This document shows, in pieces, positions 6,472 to 10,771 of a DNA stretch of 10,771 nucleotides (position 1 is its first letter; the number at the start of each line of letters is the position of its first letter). Source of the stretch: JASJBU01 sp965372385 (GTDB taxonomy: Bacteria; Pseudomonadota; Gammaproteobacteria; Chromatiales; Chromatiaceae); contig CBDVCD010000104.1 in assembly GCA_965372385.1 (NCBI GenBank), positions 1 through 10,771 on the forward strand. Direction: 5' to 3'. The notes beneath the pieces were generated by a model. That model was not told where the DNA came from. It saw only the letters and a program-made list of their open reading frames with translations, and made no database searches. Both the position numbers and the translations under genes were made by a program.

Positions 6472-8333
6472 GCGGCCTTCTCCTCAATGGCAGGGGCCTC
6501 ATCTTCGACCAGGATCACCAAGCCTTTCCGGCTATTTCGCCTTAACCACCAGAAACCGGCGCCAAGTCCAATAAATAACAGCAGATTCACACCACCAAAC
6601 CAGAGGGATGTGATCAACCACTCCTCTTCATCCGGTGTTTCTTGCTCACTTGCATCCTCTGCCAGCTGACCGGCATCCTCCGGTTGAGACTCAGATACCG
6701 ACGCCGAACGGAGCTCCTCCGCTGGTGGCAACGGCGCAGATTTAGTTGGCACGGGTTTATCCACCACCGGTTGCATCAGTCCCTCCACTTCTAGCGGACT
6801 ACCCAGGAATTCCAGCGATTCTCCTGTCCGGGTCTTGCCTATGGCTTTAATAAAGATCTTTCTGATACCGGTAAAACTCATGATATCAAGCATCCCCTGG
6901 CTGACCCCATTGGTATCCTGTGTCAATGCCAAGGGAAACTGCTGTCCACTGGCATCCTCCCACCAGACATCCGTCTGTAGCGTCACACCATCCACCAGTT
7001 GCTCATCCGGCGTGATGAAAACATTCAGCAGCGTACCTTTCTCGCCTGGCTGCACCTCCACGTTGACCGGCGGCACCACCTCGTAGGTGAGGCGTTTTTC
7101 CCGCGCGAAGGTTTGACCTTCGGCATTGATCACCAACTCCCCCATGCCTCGCTTGAGATCTTCACCCTCAAACTGCATCGAGAAGATACCGTCTCCCGGT
7201 TTTACGTCGTCGCCACTGCCATCATCCATCAGTGGAATTGGCTCAGACTGACCCGCCTCATCCCTCTGGATTGCCTTGACCGTCACAAGCTTCAAGAAGT
7301 CCTTTCTGCTGATCAACCTGCCATGATCGGTAAAACTCACTTCGAAGGGTAAAGATTGCCCCTGAACCAATCGGTTGGGCAGTTCGGAAATCTGCATTTT
7401 CAAGTCGGTCACCACCATCACCCGGTTATCCGGATCCACTTCGGCACGAATCGACCATTCACCTGGCTGTGGCTCACTGATGGTCAACATGTCGTAACTT
7501 TTATCACGATGCCAGTTGATTGATCGCGGTGCATCATCCATACCGAATGGTTCGCCATCCGGGGGTACCAGCTGGGTTTGCCGGGCGTCTGGCTTACGAA
7601 AAACCAGCACAGTGGCCTCGGTGACACGGGTATCGATGGTGAAACGGTTGTCTTTCAAAGGCAGGGTGTCGGGCTTGCCAACCTTTTCGAAGATACGCAG
7701 AAAGACCTTCTGCAACTGAGCTGAATCCTCCACCTGCTCATACCAGCCACCACTCGACTTCGCCAGATCACTCAGCAGTTCATGATCGGCATTCTTCGAC
7801 AAGGCAATCGTATGCACAGCGACACCCAACTGCTGCAGACGCGGTAGGATCTGCTGCAGGATCCGCTGCCGGGATGCCTGATTTTTGGCCTTGCTCCGCG
7901 AGATATCCACCATCCCGTCGGTCAGCAGGATCAGGCTGCGGCGGAACAGCGTGGGAGGACCACTCCAATCCTCGGTCGAGCGGTTCAGGGCCTCTTCAAT
8001 ATTGGTGAACTGCCCAGGAGAGCCAATCTTTTTCGAGCTCTCGCGGGCGGTGCGTTTCCAGGCATTGTCCACCTGACCCAAAGGGATCTGCATATTGACA
8101 TACTGAGCAAAGGTCCAGACACCAGCCCGGGTATCCTGGGGTAGGAGACCCACCAGCAGACGCAGCGCCGGACGACGCAGATTTTTCGGATCGTTCTGTC
8201 TCATGCTGCCGGATACATCGATAAGCACCCGCACATCTGCCTTTGTCTCAACAACGGGTTGCGGCCATGCCGGCAGGGAAATCTGCCCGAACAAGGCCAT
8301 CAAAAGAGCGACCCGCAACCCCCATCCACGCAT
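6468..8333 (-). CDS. Secreted, membrane-anchored VWA-domain protein with intact MIDAS, resembling TIGR03503
   Basis: Numbered from the ATG at 8333 (621 residues). Residues 1-26 (MRGWGLRVALLMALFGQISL onward) look like a signal peptide. A von Willebrand factor A domain spans about 32-215 with a complete metal-ion-dependent adhesion site: DVSGS at 39-43, T110 and D139 in LTDG. A long beta-rich region (about 220-515), including a DDGSGDDVKPGDGIFS segment, suggests Ig-like domains, then a Pro/Glu-rich linker and one transmembrane helix at about 572-597 followed by RRNSRK. The bulk is therefore periplasmic with a 20-odd-residue cytoplasmic tail. Frames extend upstream to 8399, but AGGAG at 8348-8344 sits 10 nt before the ATG at 8333 (only 4 nt before the one at 8339). 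The gene is coupled to the coiled-coil gene. A metal-mediated ligand-binding or scaffold role is likely; the ligand is unknown. The TIGR03503 likeness is from memory and not tested. Confidence 0.88.
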   Translation of the reverse strand: MRGWGLRVALLMALFGQISLPAWPQPVVETKADVRVLIDVSGSMRQNDPKNLRRPALRLLVGLLPQDTRAGVWTFAQYVNMQIPLGQVDNAWKRTARESSKKIGSPGQFTNIEEALNRSTEDWSGPPTLFRRSLILLTDGMVDISRSKAKNQASRQRILQQILPRLQQLGVAVHTIALSKNADHELLSDLAKSSGGWYEQVEDSAQLQKVFLRIFEKVGKPDTLPLKDNRFTIDTRVTEATVLVFRKPDARQTQLVPPDGEPFGMDDAPRSINWHRDKSYDMLTISEPQPGEWSIRAEVDPDNRVMVVTDLKMQISELPNRLVQGQSLPFEVSFTDHGRLISRKDFLKLVTVKAIQRDEAGQSEPIPLMDDGSGDDVKPGDGIFSMQFEGEDLKRGMGELVINAEGQTFAREKRLTYEVVPPVNVEVQPGEKGTLLNVFITPDEQLVDGVTLQTDVWWEDASGQQFPLALTQDTNGVSQGMLDIMSFTGIRKIFIKAIGKTRTGESLEFLGSPLEVEGLMQPVVDKPVPTKSAPLPPAEELRSASVSESQPEDAGQLAEDASEQETPDEEEWLITSLWFGGVNLLLFIGLGAGFWWLRRNSRKGLVILVEDEAPAIEEKAA

Positions 8334-8416
8334 ACTCATGCCACTCCTCATAAAACATTTGGATAGACTTGTCTCAGTAGCGGCTGAGTTGAATAGCACT
8401 TTAATTCGGCTGTTTC

Positions 8417-8444
8417 ATGGAGCTTCTGGATGAGATGGAGCTTC
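8417..8444. repeat. 10-bp direct repeat upstream of the VWA gene
   Basis: ATGGAGCTTC occurs at 8417-8426 and again at 8435-8444, an 18-bp step, about 84 bp upstream of the VWA start. On the minus strand it reads GAAGCTCCAT twice. It could be a binding site for a regulator, but no convincing promoter hexamers were seen next to it, and chance is possible. Confidence 0.35.
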
Positions 8445-8496
8445 ACCCAGTACAGGCCTGTTGAGTTCTTACTCTGTGGCAAAGTAGAATTAGAAC

Positions 8497-9375
8497 CTAT
8501 TTATAGGGCGAGGAACGCCCCTCGGGTTGGTCCTTGAAACGTTTGTAGGACCACTGATACTGCTCTGGTTGTTGCCGAACACAGGACTCTACGCCTTGAT
8601 TCAGGGCACCTGCCGCGATCCGCGGGTCAGGGGAGTCGATACCCGCAGGCGCAGGCAGAAAGTGAATATGATATCCCCGACCAGCCGGTAGCCGTTGCGC
8701 AAAACAGAAGACTACCCGGGCACCGGTCTTGGCTACCAGGCGATTCACCAGCAGCATGGTCAAGGCGGGGACGCCAAAAAACGGGGCAAACACCGCCCCC
8801 TTGCTGGAATTGGGTTGCTGGTCGGGCAGAATCCCGGTGGCGCCACCCGACTGCAGGGCCCTGTAGAGCCGTTTGACTCCGGCGCTATCGGTCGGCACCA
8901 GCTCGGCCCCACTGCGCTCACGGGCTCTTTTGATGATAGGTTCGAGCAGCTGTTTCCTGGGAGGACGATAGAGTGAAGTAATGGCCTCCTGACTGGCTAC
9001 ATAGAGCCCGGCAATCTCCCAACACCCCAGATGAGGAGACAACACAATCAACCCCTGCTCAGGCTTCCTGGATAAATACTCCCTGCCAGATACCTTTTGT
9101 ATCAGCCCCATCACCCGCTCAATCGGCCAATACCAGACCGCCGCCATCTCAGTGAGGGTACGTCCAGCCTCTTCCAGACTGCGATTGCGTAACTGCACCC
9201 TGTCGGTTTCAGACAACTCAGGAAAACAGAGCGCGAGATTGATTTCGGCAATCCGGCGCTCGCGGTTTGGAATCAGGATAAACAGCTTGCCGATCAGCCT
9301 GCCCAGCCGATGCAACAATGCCAGCGGCAGCAACGCGAACAGGCGTAATATTCCACTAATGATACGTGCTTCCAT
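8497..9375 (-). CDS. Lipid A biosynthesis acyltransferase, LpxL/HtrB family
   Basis: Predicted inner-membrane-associated enzyme that moves a secondary acyl chain from acyl-ACP to lipid A or its Kdo-bearing precursor during outer-membrane lipopolysaccharide synthesis. Numbered from ATG 9375 (292 residues): a hydrophobic anchor at about 5-37, the catalytic HX4E dyad HLGCWE with H115 and E120, the conserved LPDQ segment at 183-186, and a C-terminal YQWSYKRFKDQPEG typical of the family. The length is close to the usual about 300. The frame is open upstream to a TTG at 9405, but the ATG matches the family's N-terminus, with a weak GGAAC before it. It stands alone, 163 bp from the next minus-strand gene and divergent from the rhodanese gene. 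LpxL, LpxM and LpxP paralogues cannot be told apart here, so no symbol is given. Confidence 0.92.
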   Translation of the reverse strand: MEARIISGILRLFALLPLALLHRLGRLIGKLFILIPNRERRIAEINLALCFPELSETDRVQLRNRSLEEAGRTLTEMAAVWYWPIERVMGLIQKVSGREYLSRKPEQGLIVLSPHLGCWEIAGLYVASQEAITSLYRPPRKQLLEPIIKRARERSGAELVPTDSAGVKRLYRALQSGGATGILPDQQPNSSKGAVFAPFFGVPALTMLLVNRLVAKTGARVVFCFAQRLPAGRGYHIHFLPAPAGIDSPDPRIAAGALNQGVESCVRQQPEQYQWSYKRFKDQPEGRSSPYK

Positions 9376-9394
9376 AGTTCCGAATTCTACACCC

Positions 9395-9419
9395 GGCAAT
9401 CCCAAGACGGGGAGTTGCC
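9395..9419. promoter_or_regulatory. Hairpin in the lpxL-rhodanese divergent region
   Basis: GGCAATCCC (9395-9403) pairs with GGGA-G-TTGCC (9410-9419), a 9-bp stem with one bulged G and a loop of 6 nt. Neither strand has a T-run after it, so it is not an ordinary terminator. It lies 20 nt upstream of the lpxL ATG and could be a leader structure or operator. Confidence 0.35.
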
Positions 9420-9442
9420 ATCAGCAAAAAAACCACTACCAT
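9415..9442 (+). promoter_or_regulatory. Candidate promoter for the rhodanese gene
   Basis: TTGCCA (9415-9420), five of six matches to the -35 consensus, and TACCAT (9437-9442), four of six to the -10, are 16 bp apart. Transcription would begin near 9449, about 40 nt before the rhodanese ATG. The match is moderate. Confidence 0.3.
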
Positions 9443-9489
9443 GGAGCGTGACAACAAAAAACCAGATTTCATCACCAAAGGAACACACA

Positions 9490-9918
9490 ATGTCAGAAAC
9501 ACTCCTCCACGACCTCACCCCTCAACAAGCCATGCAGATGATGAAGGACGATCCCAGAACCGTCCTGGTGGATATCCGCTCCAGCATGGAATTCCTGTTT
9601 GTCGGTCATCCCAAAGGCGCGGTTCATATCCCCTGGATCGACGAACCGGACTGGACCGTCAATCCGGAATTCGTCACCGACATCCGTAAGCTGATGCTGG
9701 GTGGCAGCATCTGCACCATCGACGAGGGCTGCGCCCCGGTGATTCTGATCTGCCGCAGCGGCAAACGCTCACTGGAAGCGGGCAAGGCCCTGCTCGAGGG
9801 TGGCTTCATCCGCATCTTTCATATCGATGAGGGTTTTGAAGGGGATCTGGATGACAACCACCAGCGCAGCACCCTGGGTGGCTGGCGCTTCCGTGGCCTG
9901 CCCTGGGAACAGTGTTAG
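9490..9918 (+). CDS. Rhodanese-like single-domain sulfurtransferase
   Basis: The protein has 142 residues and one rhodanese domain. The active loop CRSGKRS is at 88-94, with C88 the expected persulfide-carrying cysteine and the Arg-rich loop typical of thiosulfate sulfurtransferases. DIRSSMEF (28-35), GHPKGAVHIPW (40-50) and the C-terminal GGWRFRGLPWE also fit the family. Extra cysteines C75, C81 and C142 could form a disulfide or a sulfur relay. No signal peptide, so it is cytoplasmic. An upstream ATG at 9415 is in frame, but the chosen ATG has AAAGG ending 8 nt before it and gives the family's usual N-terminus. Likely role: sulfane-sulfur transfer from thiosulfate or a persulfide; substrate and acceptor unknown. 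Its TAG overlaps the pentapeptide gene's stop on the other strand. Confidence 0.93.
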   Translation: MSETLLHDLTPQQAMQMMKDDPRTVLVDIRSSMEFLFVGHPKGAVHIPWIDEPDWTVNPEFVTDIRKLMLGGSICTIDEGCAPVILICRSGKRSLEAGKALLEGGFIRIFHIDEGFEGDLDDNHQRSTLGGWRFRGLPWEQC

Positions 9919-10769
9919 CGATAATTCTTTTTGAAAGAAGGAATATCCGCATTCAGCGCCTTGGAGAAATTGGCGAAGTCAATCGTCACCGAGGCCAGTT
10001 CCACCCCCTCGAAGTTGGCGTTGGTAACAATCGCACTGCGCAGTACCGACCCTCCCAGCACCGCATCAGACAGATCGGCATTGCTCAGATCGGCACGGCG
10101 CATATCGCAATCCTCAGCAGAGATATTATGCAGATGAGCACCCGATAGATTGGCCCCTTCCAGCTTCGCCAGATTGATGGCGCTGAAGCCACCCTCATGT
10201 TTGCTCTCCAGATTGATCCCGCTCAGATTGGCCCCAATCAGGTTCGCATCATTCAGGTGGCAGTCGCGAAAATCGCCCCCGGAAAGATCTGCCTTACGCA
10301 TCTTGGCCTTGATGAAAAGTGCGTCATGGGCAATGGTATGGGACAGATTGCACTCCTGCAGACCGGCCTCGCAGAAATCGGCTCGGGTCAGGGTAGCGCC
10401 AGAAAGATTGGCCTTGGCCAGACGGGCATTGCGCAGATCCGAGAAACTGAGATCAGCCCCTGACAGATCCGCCCCATCCAGGATCGCGGCATTCGCATGG
10501 ATATTACTGCCGATACGTGCATGGGTCAGGTTGGCCCCCCTCAGGTCCGCATGATCGAGATGCGCACCACAAAGCGTGGCTCCCTGGAGATTGGCATGGC
10601 TCAAATCGGCCCCCTCCAGTTCCGCTGCATTCAGTCGGGCGAAGGCAAGGTCCTGGTTGCTCAGATCGGCCTCCTCCAGACGCATCTCCCGCAGATCTGC
10701 CCCTCTCAAGCTATCCGCATCGATGCTTGCCAGCACTTCACCGGTTTTTTTATGTTTGATTTCCCACAT
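9915..10769 (-). CDS. Pentapeptide-repeat protein (start at window edge)
   Basis: From about residue 20 to 275 the chain is a nearly unbroken run of A(D/N)LXX pentapeptides (GADLR, GADLS, GANLT, KANLS, NADLS and so on), which in known structures folds as a right-handed square beta-helix. Residues 1-18 (MWEIKHKKTGEVLASIDA) form a short cap like that of other pentapeptide proteins starting MWEI. The C-terminus ends in a basic FKKNYR. No signal peptide or transmembrane helix. Family members include DNA-gyrase-protecting mimics (Qnr, MfpA), but nothing here singles out that role, and the fold alone does not predict function. The ATG is 3 bases from the window end, so the ribosome-binding site and any upstream start cannot be seen; the start is therefore provisional. 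Confidence 0.88.
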   Translation of the reverse strand: MWEIKHKKTGEVLASIDADSLRGADLREMRLEEADLSNQDLAFARLNAAELEGADLSHANLQGATLCGAHLDHADLRGANLTHARIGSNIHANAAILDGADLSGADLSFSDLRNARLAKANLSGATLTRADFCEAGLQECNLSHTIAHDALFIKAKMRKADLSGGDFRDCHLNDANLIGANLSGINLESKHEGGFSAINLAKLEGANLSGAHLHNISAEDCDMRRADLSNADLSDAVLGGSVLRSAIVTNANFEGVELASVTIDFANFSKALNADIPSFKKNYR

Positions 10770-10771
10770 CT

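Noticed and set aside
8506..8520. GGGCG-AGGAA-CGCCC hairpin at the 3' end of lpxL as a terminator
   Set aside because: Five base pairs inside the coding sequence, with no T-run after it on the minus strand.
10150..10554. Plus-strand open frame of 134 codons across the pentapeptide gene
   Set aside because: The regular pentapeptide codon pattern leaves the opposite strand free of stops; the product is a low-complexity shadow of those repeats.

Overview
The window reads as a gammaproteobacterial chromosome segment. The best pointers are an LpxL/HtrB-type lipid A acyltransferase (so a Gram-negative outer membrane), a rhodanese of the kind common in sulfur-oxidising Chromatiales-like bacteria, and a VWA-domain membrane protein. 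The placement is inference from family resemblance; no rRNA or other strong taxonomic marker is present. Seven of the eight main genes are read leftward (minus strand). Only the rhodanese gene is read rightward.

Left third (1-4680), the accessory-looking part. A Fic-family protein (2964-4520) is followed, on the same strand, by a large DEAD/DEAH helicase (52-2880). The Fic gene has the catalytic loop and an inhibitory-helix motif. The helicase has motifs I, II, III and the start of its second RecA domain, but stops in the middle of the region that normally leads into motifs V/VI. Its coding sequence looks poorer in G+C than the genes on the right. The 160-bp region upstream of fic holds six same-direction copies of a T(A/G)TCGAAAA motif, a perfect 7-bp inverted repeat and a TATAAT hexamer: an operator/promoter array not explained by any gene.

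Middle (4681-8399). A calcineurin-like phosphoesterase (4681-5424) appears to lack a normal start codon: its first metal-binding motif lies upstream of every ATG/GTG/TTG in frame, and the family's initiator position is CTG. A 23-codon ORF with a strong ribosome-binding site overlaps that start in another frame. To the right lies a translationally coupled pair (4-bp overlap): a secreted, membrane-anchored VWA protein (6468-8333) and a single-pass protein with a coiled coil and a long acidic tail (5539-6471). Their shared function is unknown.

Right part (8497-10771), housekeeping-like. An lpxL-type acyltransferase is divergent from a rhodanese gene; the rhodanese gene then converges, with overlapping stop codons, on a pentapeptide-repeat protein whose start lies at the window edge. 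No tRNA, rRNA, CRISPR array, insertion sequence or integrase was seen. No stretch longer than about 165 bp is without a gene.
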